This document shows positions 9,703 to 18,316 of a DNA stretch of 64,000 nt, piece after piece (within the stretch, counting starts at the first letter, position 1; the number at the start of each line of letters is the position of its first letter). Below the pieces are notes generated by a model. It worked only from the letters and a program-made list of their open reading frames with translations. It made no database searches and was not told the origin of the DNA. Source of the DNA: Gammaproteobacteria bacterium (GTDB taxonomy: Bacteria; Pseudomonadota; Gammaproteobacteria; SZUA-140); assembly GCA_021648525.1 (NCBI GenBank), contig JAKISP010000004.1, positions 1 through 64,000 of the forward strand, given 5' to 3'. The translations under genes and the position numbers were made by a program.

Positions 9703-10446
9703 TCAAAGTTGCGCCATTACTTCTGCTGAAACATCGGCATTGGAATAGACATTTTGTACATCGTCCAGATCTTCCAGCATGCCGATCATGCGTAACATTT
9801 TTTCAGCGCCATCAAGATCTAGTTCAACAGATGTGGATGCCTGTTGTGTCACTTCTGCATGTTCAGGCTCAAAACCCGCCGCAACCATTGCATCTTTCAC
9901 ATCTAAAAAGTCTTCCGCCGTAGTCTGAACATCCACTGAACCATCATCATGAGTAACGATATCTTCTGCGCCTGCTTCAAGCGCGGCTTCCATAATGGCA
10001 TCTTCATCACAACCTGGCGGATAATTAATGACACCCAACTGACTAAAAAGGTATGAGACGGAACCATCGGTACCCAAATTACCACCACACTTGGTAAAGG
10101 CGTGACGCACTTCAGCCACAGTACGGTTACGGTTATCAGTCAGGCAGTCGACCATCACCGCCAGGCCACTCGGGCCGTATCCTTCGTAGCGGATTTCGGC
10201 GTAATCTTCGCCATCGGTTGCACCACTACCACGTTTGACTGCACGCTCAATGGTGTCCTTGGTCATATTGCCACCCAGCGCCTTATCAATTGCCGCTCGC
10301 AAGCGTGGATTAGCGCTCACATCGCCGCCACCCATACGCGCCGCCACGGTGATTTCACGGATTAACTTGGTAAACAGTTTTCCACGCTTAGCGTCCTGCG
10401 CACCCTTGCGATGCTGGATATTCGCCCACTTACTATGACCTGCCAT
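9703..10446 (-). CDS. yebC: YebC/PmpR family protein
   Basis: A YebC/TACO1-family protein. Members are annotated as transcriptional regulators, and recent work links them to translation of difficult sequences such as proline runs. The ATG at 10446 gives [18 protein letters not shown], the family signature; an upstream start adding four residues is unlikely. It has 247 residues. It lies directly upstream of ruvC, its usual position in gammaproteobacteria. Confidence 0.96.
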   Translation of the reverse strand: MAGHSKWANIQHRKGAQDAKRGKLFTKLIREITVAARMGGGDVSANPRLRAAIDKALGGNMTKDTIERAVKRGSGATDGEDYAEIRYEGYGPSGLAVMVDCLTDNRNRTVAEVRHAFTKCGGNLGTDGSVSYLFSQLGVINYPPGCDEDAIMEAALEAGAEDIVTHDDGSVDVQTTAEDFLDVKDAMVAAGFEPEHAEVTQQASTSVELDLDGAEKMLRMIGMLEDLDDVQNVYSNADVSAEVMAQL

Positions 10447-10548
10447 AATGCCTCTCACAAAAATCGATTTTGCAACAGTCTAACATTTTGGCGCGCCTGA
10501 ATTAAATGGCTGACACCCCTCATGCATGAAAAAATGGTCAAGAAGTGC

Positions 10549-10845
10549 TCACCACCAGGGGCTGGTCACCACATCAACCATATTAACCACGGTATAAAGT
10601 GTCGCGAGAAAGGCCGCCAGCACCATCAAACCCAGCAACGGCTTTACCAGTTGATGGGTACTTTTGACCCAGGGACTATCAAGAATGCCCTGCCCCACCA
10701 GGTCGAACCCTGCCACCACAGGGGTCAATGCGGCAGTCACCATAAGAAACCCCACCAACGTCAGCGGGCGTTCGGGGAAAAGAAAACCCAGACCCAACAG
10801 CAAGGCTACGATGGCATATGCAAAGATTAACGACACATAGCGCAT
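10549..10845 (-). CDS. Small integral membrane protein of unknown function
   Basis: I do not recognise this 98-residue protein. It has three hydrophobic segments (about 3-22, 30-50 and 70-90) with few charged residues between them. I chose the ATG at 10845 because GGAGAGG at 10852-10858 sits 6 nt upstream. It is on the yebC strand but 100 bp away, so it may be separately transcribed. The good ribosome-binding site and membrane-like composition support a real gene. Confidence 0.7.
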   Translation of the reverse strand: MRYVSLIFAYAIVALLLGLGFLFPERPLTLVGFLMVTAALTPVVAGFDLVGQGILDSPWVKSTHQLVKPLLGLMVLAAFLATLYTVVNMVDVVTSPWW

Positions 10846-10898
10846 CAGTAACCTCTCCAATCATGTTTATCAATCAGCATAACCACTCCCTCTGAGAC

Positions 10899-11024
10899 AA
10901 ATGGAACTTACTTAAGTGCTCCCCGTCATCCGGCTTAAACGCTTTCCATCATTCCGACATGCTTTTGGCCGAAATCCATATCATTTAGTTAAATTTTGGT
11001 GAATCCCGGCCAAAAGCATGCCGG
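10899..11024. mobile_element. Degenerate copy of a miniature inverted-repeat element
   Basis: The left end AAATGGAACTTACTTAAG (10899-10916) matches the terminal repeat of the element at 33845-33998. An inner inverted repeat follows: 25 nt at 10954-10978 pair with 11000-11024 with four mismatches, around a 21-nt loop. The right terminal repeat of the other copy is not found, so this copy looks truncated. No coding capacity. Confidence 0.55.
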
Positions 11025-11410
11025 TGGGTAAATACCTTCCCCTATGATATTTTTTGCGGAGCCAGAGTATACAGGGCACCATTTCTGGCGCAATTAAGAT
11101 ACAGCACTGTAGATTTTAAACTAAAGCTGGTTATGCCACAGAATATATTTCAGCAGGCTGCTAAACGCTGTGTGATCAATAGCGCCAGTCGGTGCATAAA
11201 GACAAAACCAAAATGCGAGGATGCCTGCAGGTATTTGAATCCTGTCTCTACACCAATTTTAATATTTGTGAGAGGATCGTATTACAATGGGCCTAATTTT
11301 CCGTTATTGTTCAATAAATTATAAGCAAACTCATTGTATCAATGATGGTCGAATCAGGCCTTCGTTCTTAATCCGTTAATGGCACAGTAGTGTAATTATA
11401 TTATATATTT

Positions 11411-11438
11411 TTGGCGTATTGAGGTTAAAATACGCCAA
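11411..11438. promoter_or_regulatory. Perfect 10-bp inverted repeat upstream of the OmpA-like gene
   Basis: TTGGCGTATT at 11411-11420 pairs with AATACGCCAA at 11429-11438 across 8 nt. It lies about 54 bp before the start codon at 11492, in an AT-rich stretch, so it could be an operator or a leader hairpin. The rest of 11025-11410 is AT-rich with no gene I can support. Confidence 0.4.
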
Positions 11439-11491
11439 TCAATAAATTGGCTTAATGATTTATATTCAGTCAAAAATTCAAGGAGAAACTC

Positions 11492-12517
11492 ATGTTCGGC
11501 AAAAAATTCACTCCATTACTGGGAGTGGCTATATCAGTAGCGGTTATGTCAGCTGCTACCACCTCTAACGCTGCAGCAAATGATATTCCAGGCTACTGGA
11601 CAACAACGTCGGGCGAGGTCTGGCGCAATGCTTCTGGGCAGTGCTGGCAGACTCAGTCCTGGAAGCCGGAACATGCCATTGCGGAATGTGAGGGTGATAA
11701 ACCTGCCAGCAATGATAGTGACATGGATGGTATCGCCGATGGTCTGGATAGCTGCCCCAATAGCAAGGCTGACGTCAAGGTCGATGCACGCGGCTGTGAA
11801 CTCGATAGTGATGGTGACGGGGTTGTCGATAGCCTCGATCGTTGCCCATCCACCCCAGCTGGTACCATAGTCACTGCCAACGGCTGTAAAAAAACAGCCG
11901 CAGATAGTGATGGCGATGGCATCGTTGATAGCGAAGATCGCTGTCCAGGAACACCATCTGGTGCCGCCGTCAATGCCAGCGGTTGCGAACTTGATAGCGA
12001 TAACGATGGCATCGTCAATAGCAAAGATCGTTGTCCAGCAACGACCCCCGGCGTAAAAGTGAACGCAACAGGGTGTGTGCTTGATAGTGACAGCGATGGC
12101 ATCGTCGACAGCCTCGATGATTGCCCCGGCACAGGCAGCGGCCAGAAGGTCGATGCAAAGGGTTGCGAAATGGGTGAAGTGATTGCGCTTAAAGGTGTGA
12201 CTTTTGCGACAAGCTCAGACCAGCTCACTGGCGATTCATCTGGCATACTGGATGAAGTCACCGAGACCCTGAAGCGTTATCCTGAGATGGTGATTGAAGT
12301 GGCCGGGTATACCGATAATAGTGGTTCTGCCAGCATGAATAAGGCGTTATCTCAAAAACGTGCTGAGTCTGTTGTACGCTATTTTACAGCTAAAGGCCTT
12401 TCGTCTGCTAACCTCTCAGCCAAAGGACATGGTATCGAGTCCCCTATCGCCGATAACAATACGGCTGCGGGTCGCGCTCAAAACCGTCGTGTTGAATTGC
12501 ACATTATTCAACAGTAG
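11492..12517 (+). CDS. OmpA-family outer membrane protein with thrombospondin type 3 repeats
   Basis: The 341-residue exported protein has a signal peptide ending near SNAAA. A short Trp/Cys-containing stretch follows, then about five thrombospondin type 3 repeats (residues 72-225) with DSDGDGIVDSLDRCP-type motifs, which bind calcium in studied proteins. A C-terminal OmpA domain (about 230-341) has GYTDNSGSASMN and NRRVELHI and probably binds peptidoglycan. AAGGAGA precedes the ATG. A terminator follows, so it is probably monocistronic. There is no obvious N-terminal beta-barrel, so it may span the periplasm rather than form a channel. Confidence 0.92.
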   Translation: MFGKKFTPLLGVAISVAVMSAATTSNAAANDIPGYWTTTSGEVWRNASGQCWQTQSWKPEHAIAECEGDKPASNDSDMDGIADGLDSCPNSKADVKVDARGCELDSDGDGVVDSLDRCPSTPAGTIVTANGCKKTAADSDGDGIVDSEDRCPGTPSGAAVNASGCELDSDNDGIVNSKDRCPATTPGVKVNATGCVLDSDSDGIVDSLDDCPGTGSGQKVDAKGCEMGEVIALKGVTFATSSDQLTGDSSGILDEVTETLKRYPEMVIEVAGYTDNSGSASMNKALSQKRAESVVRYFTAKGLSSANLSAKGHGIESPIADNNTAAGRAQNRRVELHIIQQ

Positions 12518-12541
12518 TTGTTAATCGCAATATCTCGTCTG

Positions 12542-12572
12542 AAAGGCTACCCCTGTTGGGGTGGCCTTTTTT
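12542..12572 (+). terminator. Rho-independent terminator of the OmpA-like gene
   Basis: GGCTACCCC and GGGGTGGCC form a GC-rich stem around TGTT, followed by a T-run. It begins 25 bp after the stop codon at 12517. Confidence 0.85.
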
Positions 12573-12670
12573 ATGTGAAATCTACATTGATTAACTATCA
12601 AACAGGTTTATCAGGGACACTCAGGCCGGGCCGAGTTGCGATCGACACTTTGGGGAGATTAGTCACTTTA

Positions 12671-12829
12671 GGGTGCCTCTATTAATTGTGGATGAGAAAG
12701 ATTGAGAACCAAAACATCCAGGATCAAGGCGAAATCCGCACGTAATAGCAGGCTATTGCGAAGGGTTTCAACGCAGGGATTGGATATTTTGGACTCAAGA
12801 TTGCCATTCATCAATTAATAGAGGCACCC
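12671..12829. mobile_element. Miniature inverted-repeat transposable element, 159 bp
   Basis: The ends are perfect 18-bp inverted repeats, GGGTGCCTCTATTAATTG at 12671-12688 and its complement at 12812-12829. TTTA at 12667-12670 and 12830-12833 looks like a 4-bp target duplication. The inverted similarity continues imperfectly inward for about 20 bp. It has no coding capacity, so it would need a transposase from elsewhere. A 4-bp T/A-rich duplication would fit IS5-type elements, but that assignment is inference. Confidence 0.8.
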
Positions 12830-12919
12830 TTTAGTATCAACAGAGAGAGATTCCTTAACCCGACTTTAAAAACCCACAAATAAGCCGATGGTTTAATAAA
12901 TAGATAATTGAGATTGATC

Positions 12920-13534
12920 ATGAGCAACCAATATTTCCAGGTAATCATCAATGGCCAGCTAGTTGAGGGGGCAGAACTCACTCAGACCAGGCAGAATATA
13001 GCCAAACTATTCAAAGCCAGGCCTGACGCAGTCGAGCCAATGTTTTCCGGTAAGCGAATCAGTGTCAAAAAAAATCTAGATCAGGCAACCGCCAGGAAAT
13101 ACCAGCAATTTATCATTAAAGCTGGGCTAAAGGCTGGCGTCGCCCCGATGCCAGGCACAACCGCTCCTGCTGAACAAAAACCGGCTTCAGCCCCCCCTCA
13201 GGAAGGTACTCTTGCTGCTACCGAGATTGCAGCGGTCGGCAGTATCATGGACAGCAGACCACCCGCGCCCGAGGCTAATATAGACACAAGTGCCTACGAT
13301 ATGGATGAAGTCGGTATTATTCTCGATGAAAAACCACTTGTAGCAGCTGCTGAAATTGATACTAGTGCAATCTCAATGCACGAAGCTGGTGTCAACATGA
13401 TGGAATATGAGGCTCCACCAAAAGCAGAATACGACCTCAGCCAATTGAGCCTGGCTGATGCAGGAGAAACGCTAGTTAAACATACGCCAGTTCCGCCTGC
13501 CGAGATAGATACTAGCAATCTTGAAATGAAATAG
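12920..13534 (+). CDS. Repeat protein of unknown function with 25-residue repeats
   Basis: The 204-residue protein starts MSNQYFQVIINGQLVEG; a TTG four codons earlier is an alternative. Residues 1-75 look like a compact domain (VEGAELTQTRQNIAKLF, FSGKRISVKKNLD). An Ala/Pro linker follows, then three to four copies of a repeat of the form AEIDTSxxSMxEAGxxLxExxPxPP from about residue 110 to the end, the last copy incomplete. There is no signal peptide, so it is probably cytoplasmic. I have a weak memory of similar N-domain-plus-repeat proteins in other proteobacteria but know no function. Confidence 0.8.
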   Translation: MSNQYFQVIINGQLVEGAELTQTRQNIAKLFKARPDAVEPMFSGKRISVKKNLDQATARKYQQFIIKAGLKAGVAPMPGTTAPAEQKPASAPPQEGTLAATEIAAVGSIMDSRPPAPEANIDTSAYDMDEVGIILDEKPLVAAAEIDTSAISMHEAGVNMMEYEAPPKAEYDLSQLSLADAGETLVKHTPVPPAEIDTSNLEMK

Positions 13535-13694
13535 TGATAATTTGCTCATGCTTTACTCCTGATTCAAATGTCGCTGCAACATTAAATTATCAGCATAAGC
13601 AGACCTCACCGCTCTAGAGGCCGTAGCCTCCAGCCTCCTCCCTGAATTTTCAATGTGCCAGGTGACACCTGCATGTCACCTTAAAATCAAACGA

Positions 13695-14141
13695 TCATCG
13701 CCTGGTATCCGTTTTCTTTAATTTATCAAAAGAACGCATACCTGCTATACCTAACATCCCAGTGATAATAGGGTATAACGCATTGGCATCAATCAATGGT
13801 GGTGGCTCAATATCTAACGAAGAAATAGCTAAAGCCCAAACCAGCAATGGATAAAGAATAAACTGATATGCTAATGCAAATGCACCCACCCAACCGATCG
13901 CGGGCCGCCAGCCTGCCTGAAAGAAATTGCCACTGTTAGCATCGGCCTTATTCACTTCCATCTGCGCAATATTTTGCTCAGCAACCAGTTTACTCTCTTT
14001 GTAATCGAACGAACGCTTCGCCCTGGTCAGTTCACGCTCCGCTTCCAACCGTTCTTCGTCTGAAGTAAACAGGTTATCAAGCGCATCACCGACAGACTTA
14101 ACAATATCCCCACCACCCATTAGCTTACTCAAAAAACTCAT
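13695..14141 (-). CDS. Phage-type holin, 3TM family
   Basis: The 148-residue protein has an N-terminal amphipathic and coiled-coil stretch (about 20-75) and hydrophobic segments at about 83-112 and 115-135. GNFFQAGWRPAIGWVGAFAL resembles the 3TM holin family found in gene transfer agents and prophages. Such proteins form inner-membrane lesions that release an endolysin. Its ATG overlaps the stop of the muramidase gene by 4 bp, the usual coupling of a lysis cassette. No phage structural genes lie nearby. Confidence 0.85.
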   Translation of the reverse strand: MSFLSKLMGGGDIVKSVGDALDNLFTSDEERLEAERELTRAKRSFDYKESKLVAEQNIAQMEVNKADANSGNFFQAGWRPAIGWVGAFALAYQFILYPLLVWALAISSLDIEPPPLIDANALYPIITGMLGIAGMRSFDKLKKTDTRR

Positions 14142-14626
14142 GCGACTGCTCCCAATGCTCGATTAATCCAGCCCAGTAAAAACCGTTTCTGTGATTTATT
14201 TCGATTACAGATATAGGCGTAGCGAGCAATCTTCGCGATGGTGTAGTTAGAGACAAAAAATTCCTCATTACAATTATTGAACACTTTTAACGATTGACTG
14301 CCAATGATGCCATCAGCAGGATCAATTTCGACCGCGACCTGTGCTAGTCGGCTGCCAGTACGAACCCCCATATTGACACTAGTATCAAAGATATTCTCTG
14401 CCACTGCCTGCGAAGTAATTTCATCCGCACGCACTCTATCCCAGTAGTCACGCTTATAAATATCTCTTGCCTGCTCTTCTGTTAAATTTCGGATATCTAA
14501 ATCAGGGTATGCCAACTGAGAAATGCCATATCGGGTCGCACCACCACGATCAGTGGGATCATCCGTAAATTTTGCACCACCCTCATGCGCCAATGTTTTA
14601 CCAATTGCCAGATCAAAAACAGCCAT
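14138..14626 (-). CDS. Glycoside hydrolase family 108 muramidase (endolysin-like)
   Basis: The 162-residue protein begins with the GH108 lysozyme-like domain. HEGG has the catalytic glutamate at residue 15, and DPTDRGGATRYGIS is the conserved sequence after it. A C-terminal peptidoglycan-binding-like segment covers about 95-160. Such enzymes cleave the glycan backbone of peptidoglycan. There is no signal peptide, so release would depend on the overlapping holin gene. AAGGA precedes the ATG. It lies 177 bp after the caspase-like gene on the same strand. Confidence 0.9.
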   Translation of the reverse strand: MAVFDLAIGKTLAHEGGAKFTDDPTDRGGATRYGISQLAYPDLDIRNLTEEQARDIYKRDYWDRVRADEITSQAVAENIFDTSVNMGVRTGSRLAQVAVEIDPADGIIGSQSLKVFNNCNEEFFVSNYTIAKIARYAYICNRNKSQKRFLLGWINRALGAVA

Positions 14627-14746
14627 AACACTATTCCTTAAAATTATCTAAAAAATAAAATGACACACGCGTTACCAGACTAACCACCCAATTTGAAACC
14701 ATTATCAAATCCCCATAATAAAATGGCAATATTATTAATAATGTAA

Positions 14747-14752
14747 ATTATA
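14747..14752 (-). promoter_or_regulatory. Possible -10 box before the lysis genes
   Basis: On the minus strand the gap between the caspase-like gene and the muramidase contains a perfect TATAAT at 14747-14752, about 120 nt before the muramidase start. No good -35 lies 17 nt upstream. If real, the lysis pair could be transcribed separately from the kinase and caspase genes. No terminator is seen in the gap. Confidence 0.3.
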
Positions 14753-14803
14753 CACATGTTATAAATGCGCAATAAATGAGCAACATGTACACAACCAAAT
14801 TGT

Positions 14804-16846
14804 TCAGTCCTTCACAAAGATAAACTCACCTCCACCATGCCCTGCATATTTAATCGGGGCATAGGTTGGGGTCTGATCAAAATCATGTCGTGCCGCATTA
14901 ACTTTCACCCTGGGGGAAATGCTGAGATAAATTTTATAAGCATCGATCGCACCCGTTGCATTTTCCAGCTCGGCAATAAACTCTTTAGCAAATACTGAGT
15001 AATCACCCCCACCACTATCGAGAACAGGCTTCATTCCACCTGAAGTCAGCACCGTACGCGAACTGGTTTTCGCCATCACCTTAAGCCATTTCTTCAAGTG
15101 CTTATCATCCAGTTCAGCATTAAGGCGCGCCACCGAGCTACTGGTCATCGAGCCGGAATAACATGAATCTGCAACCACTAATATATGCCTGGCACTCATG
15201 GTATTAAACAGAGAGGAAATTGCTGAATTAGGAATCCAGTTTGCGGTATTCTCAAGCTCAGCATCAACCGGCAACCAGTACCCCTGCAGACTTTGAACAT
15301 CGCGTTCACCATGACCGGCATAATAAACGAGCAAATTATCCTCTTCGGACATTTTTCCTTTAATCTCATTTAATGCCGAGAGTATCGTATAGCGATCCGC
15401 GTTATTAATCAGGCGCACATCAAAACCAAATTTATCTTCCAGTAACTCAGCCACTCGCCCCGAATCACTCACTGCGGTCTTCAGCTTAGGGAAGTTCACA
15501 TATTCATTATTGCCAATCACCAACGCAAAATAGCGTCCAAAATCAATCGAATCGGCTACACGTGAAAAACGAGCGGCATCCTCCTTAAAGGATGAGATCT
15601 GTTTATCTGGCACCAACATAAAAGAGAAGACTGCTTCTTGATCCAGTCGGTCAGTCACACGAATCATGACATGCTGTGTTTCATTCGTAATCGGCACCGC
15701 TGAGTGAAACTGTCCGGTGCTGTCAATTGAAAGCGGGCGTTCATTAAGGGTCGCAAGCTTTAAACCTGCTGGTGCCATCACACGCCCACTGATCACACGC
15801 GCCTTGCTGGCAGAACGCACCAACACCTTCGGCTCACCACTACGTGTTACCACAATAGAAGGATCAAACACCTCGATTGAAGGGCCTGGCAAAGGGGCAG
15901 CCTGCGCCAGCAGACTCTGTTTCTGAACATCCACCTTTTCCACCTGACTGTTAACGATACGCTGCTTATTCTCAACCTGTAATTTTAATGTCTGGTATAA
16001 CTGACTGACCTCATCAAGCTGTCTCTGCTGTGCAGAAAATTCAAGTTCAATTTCGCTTAATTTCACACTGCCAACAGCGGACTCCATTTCCAGCGTTAAA
16101 GCGGCTAACGCTTGCTCTGTACGTTGGAGCACCCCAACCTGTTCTTTGAGTGTCTGATTAGCGCTCTTTAACGAATCATTTAATGACGTTATTTCACGTT
16201 CACGACGATTCACATCATCCCTTAACAAGGCTGTCTTTTCCTGCGCCAACGTCGCGGCTTTCACTTCAATTGCAGAAGTATAATCAAGCCCATCATCCTC
16301 AATCCCTGACGCCTTTCTGTACCAGTTAAGAGCGGCTACCGTGTCTTTCTCAACCCCAAGTCCTTTCTCATAAAGATAACCAAGATTGATCTGCGCACGA
16401 GAAAACCCCTGCTCTGCCGCTTTACGATACCAACTTCGTGCAAGCCTGAAGTCAGATTCCAGACCTAACCCTTTCTCAAAAATTTCTCCCACATAGGTTT
16501 GCGCCTCAGCGTCACCCAGCTTTGCTTTCTCAAGCCATACCGTTAATGCCGTGCGATAATTGGCACGATCATAGGCAACATACTCCCCACCCCTGATTTC
16601 ACATTCCGCCGCCGTCGCTTTAGTTGCACGCCGTGGCGCGAAATAACTCATCCCAGAACCCAGTTGCCTGAGTTCTGCCGGTAACAGGCAATCCACTGGC
16701 ATCAATTTATCTGCCGCCCCGCGCCGCTCCTCTGGCGCAACTAGCACTGAATGCTCTGGAACAGTCGCACAACCGATCATCAGCGTAGCAAGGAGCATGA
16801 TTGCGATACGAGACTGCCAGGCGGTAAAAAATCTGCTTTTATTCAT
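14804..16846 (-). CDS. Caspase-like (peptidase C14) lipoprotein with Sel1 repeats
   Basis: The 680-residue protein has an N-terminal lipobox LMIGC with the lipidated cysteine at 26. Two Sel1-type repeats lie at about 103-177 (GEIFEKGLGLESD, LGYLYEKGLGVEKD). A long coiled coil spans about 200-312, a beta-rich stretch about 320-415, and a caspase-like domain about 436-680. The catalytic dyad is visible as His512 in YYAGHG and Cys562 in DSCYSG. Caspase-family proteases cut target proteins after specific residues. The lipobox implies a membrane-anchored periplasmic protein. It starts 12 bp after the kinase gene, so the two are probably an operon. Confidence 0.9.
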   Translation of the reverse strand: MNKSRFFTAWQSRIAIMLLATLMIGCATVPEHSVLVAPEERRGAADKLMPVDCLLPAELRQLGSGMSYFAPRRATKATAAECEIRGGEYVAYDRANYRTALTVWLEKAKLGDAEAQTYVGEIFEKGLGLESDFRLARSWYRKAAEQGFSRAQINLGYLYEKGLGVEKDTVAALNWYRKASGIEDDGLDYTSAIEVKAATLAQEKTALLRDDVNRREREITSLNDSLKSANQTLKEQVGVLQRTEQALAALTLEMESAVGSVKLSEIELEFSAQQRQLDEVSQLYQTLKLQVENKQRIVNSQVEKVDVQKQSLLAQAAPLPGPSIEVFDPSIVVTRSGEPKVLVRSASKARVISGRVMAPAGLKLATLNERPLSIDSTGQFHSAVPITNETQHVMIRVTDRLDQEAVFSFMLVPDKQISSFKEDAARFSRVADSIDFGRYFALVIGNNEYVNFPKLKTAVSDSGRVAELLEDKFGFDVRLINNADRYTILSALNEIKGKMSEEDNLLVYYAGHGERDVQSLQGYWLPVDAELENTANWIPNSAISSLFNTMSARHILVVADSCYSGSMTSSSVARLNAELDDKHLKKWLKVMAKTSSRTVLTSGGMKPVLDSGGGDYSVFAKEFIAELENATGAIDAYKIYLSISPRVKVNAARHDFDQTPTYAPIKYAGHGGGEFIFVKD

Positions 16847-16858
16847 TAGAGATACCCA

Positions 16859-18316
16859 TTAGTTTGCCACTAAATTAACTTGCTGCCGCAGTGTCAACAA
16901 TCGTTCATGATTGCCATGAACCCCAAGCCCGACACTAATCAATTCAGCCGCCTGCTGGTAGTCACTCTGCGCAAAAGCAGACTCAGCCTGCTCGGCAAGC
17001 GCACCCAATAGCAACGTTAAACCCGCGATTGCATCGCGATTATTTGGGTTCAATTCAAGTATCTTTTGATACTCATCCAACGCATTCCCACCAGCAGGCG
17101 CAATCAATCGTCCCACCAGCATATGCACTTCAGCGAGATCCAGCATATCCGTCACTTTTTGTTGCTGTGCCGGTGCCATCACTAAAGCGACTCCAGGGTT
17201 TTCAAATAGACTTTGCTCGACAACTTTGGCCGGTGAAAACATAAAATAGCCAGTACCTGCTATCGCAAGCAACGCCAACGCATATGATGCTCGCTTCCAG
17301 GGTTCTTTTTGTTTCGGTCGTAATGAGGCTAAAAACTCAGTTGCACCTTCACAGCGATCTACCCGCTTAAGCGCAAGCCCCTTTAATAAAGCATTCCATT
17401 GCCACTCTTTTAGTTCGACAATTCGAGCAGGCACTAACTGCAACATGAGCGCATCCTGTGCAGAGTGTCGTTCATAAGGGTGTTTCCCACTGAGTAGTTC
17501 GTAGACAATACAGGCCAGCCCGTAGATATCATCACGCACATCAGGCGCCTCACCTTCGATCATTTCGAGGCTAGCATAGCTGAGCGTCAACGCAATTTCT
17601 CCAGCACCATCGCCCTCGACCTGATCACCTCCTTCCCTTTGACGACTGGTAGCATCAACATCGGCGTGCATCACGGCACGCGCAATCCCAAAATCAAGAA
17701 TCTTTGCACCGCTTTCTGTCAAAAATATATTCGCAGGCTTTAAATCGGAGTGGATAATATTTCGCTGATGCGCATAATCAAGCCCCGACACAATATCAGT
17801 CAACATACTCATAACTTTATCAAAAGGAAGTGGCTGGAAATTACGCTCTTGCATATTGGTCTCTAACGAACAACCTATCAATAAAGCCATCGTCATGTAG
17901 ACGTTCTGCCCATCCTTATCAAAGTCGTAAACGGTACCAATATTAGGATGTGCCAGGTTTTTCGCTTTTTTACACTCTTGCTGCAACATCCGCAGCGCAT
18001 CGGGGTGTGATTTAAATTCTTCAGATAGAAATTTAATCGCTATTTCAGACTCTTTTTCACCCACCTCTTCCTGAATCAAATCACGCGCGGAAAATACCAC
18101 TCCCATTCCACCACGTCCAATCTCACGCTCTAATCGAAAACGACTTTTTATGATGCTGCCGCGCTGAAGTGCTTTATTTCTGGGACGGCGCTGTTCCCAC
18201 GAAGAAACTATTCGAGTAGGGTCATTATGAATACCGTCGAGTAAATTCGCATCAGCCTGGGACCCTGCTTTACGATGCGTGGGTGAGACAACTGTTTTAT
18301 CATCTACTTTTTTCAT
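16859..18316 (-). CDS. Membrane Ser/Thr protein kinase with TPR-like C-terminus
   Basis: The 485-residue protein has a Hanks-type kinase domain at about 61-330. The glycine loop GRGGMGVVF is at 67-75, the ATP lysine at 95, HSDLKPAN with catalytic Asp191 at 189-196, and DFG at 208-210. The arginine of the usual HRD motif is serine, making it a non-RD kinase. One transmembrane helix at about 343-361 separates it from a helical TPR-like region (about 390-485) that would lie in the periplasm. It is the first gene of a minus-strand group with the caspase-like, muramidase and holin genes. Confidence 0.92.
   Translation of the reverse strand: MKKVDDKTVVSPTHRKAGSQADANLLDGIHNDPTRIVSSWEQRRPRNKALQRGSIIKSRFRLEREIGRGGMGVVFSARDLIQEEVGEKESEIAIKFLSEEFKSHPDALRMLQQECKKAKNLAHPNIGTVYDFDKDGQNVYMTMALLIGCSLETNMQERNFQPLPFDKVMSMLTDIVSGLDYAHQRNIIHSDLKPANIFLTESGAKILDFGIARAVMHADVDATSRQREGGDQVEGDGAGEIALTLSYASLEMIEGEAPDVRDDIYGLACIVYELLSGKHPYERHSAQDALMLQLVPARIVELKEWQWNALLKGLALKRVDRCEGATEFLASLRPKQKEPWKRASYALALLAIAGTGYFMFSPAKVVEQSLFENPGVALVMAPAQQQKVTDMLDLAEVHMLVGRLIAPAGGNALDEYQKILELNPNNRDAIAGLTLLLGALAEQAESAFAQSDYQQAAELISVGLGVHGNHERLLTLRQQVNLVAN

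Noticed and set aside
11133-11324. 63-codon plus-strand open frame upstream of the OmpA-like gene
   Set aside because: Composition is Cys- and Lys-rich without a domain pattern, and it has no ribosome-binding site; the stretch looks like an AT-rich intergenic region.
11653-12261. 202-codon minus-strand frame inside the OmpA-like gene
   Set aside because: It is the shadow of the thrombospondin repeats; the repeat pattern and signal peptide make sense only on the plus strand.
13695-14626. Holin and muramidase as part of a full prophage
   Set aside because: No capsid, tail, integrase or phage regulator gene is found within the window on either side, so only a lysis pair is supported.
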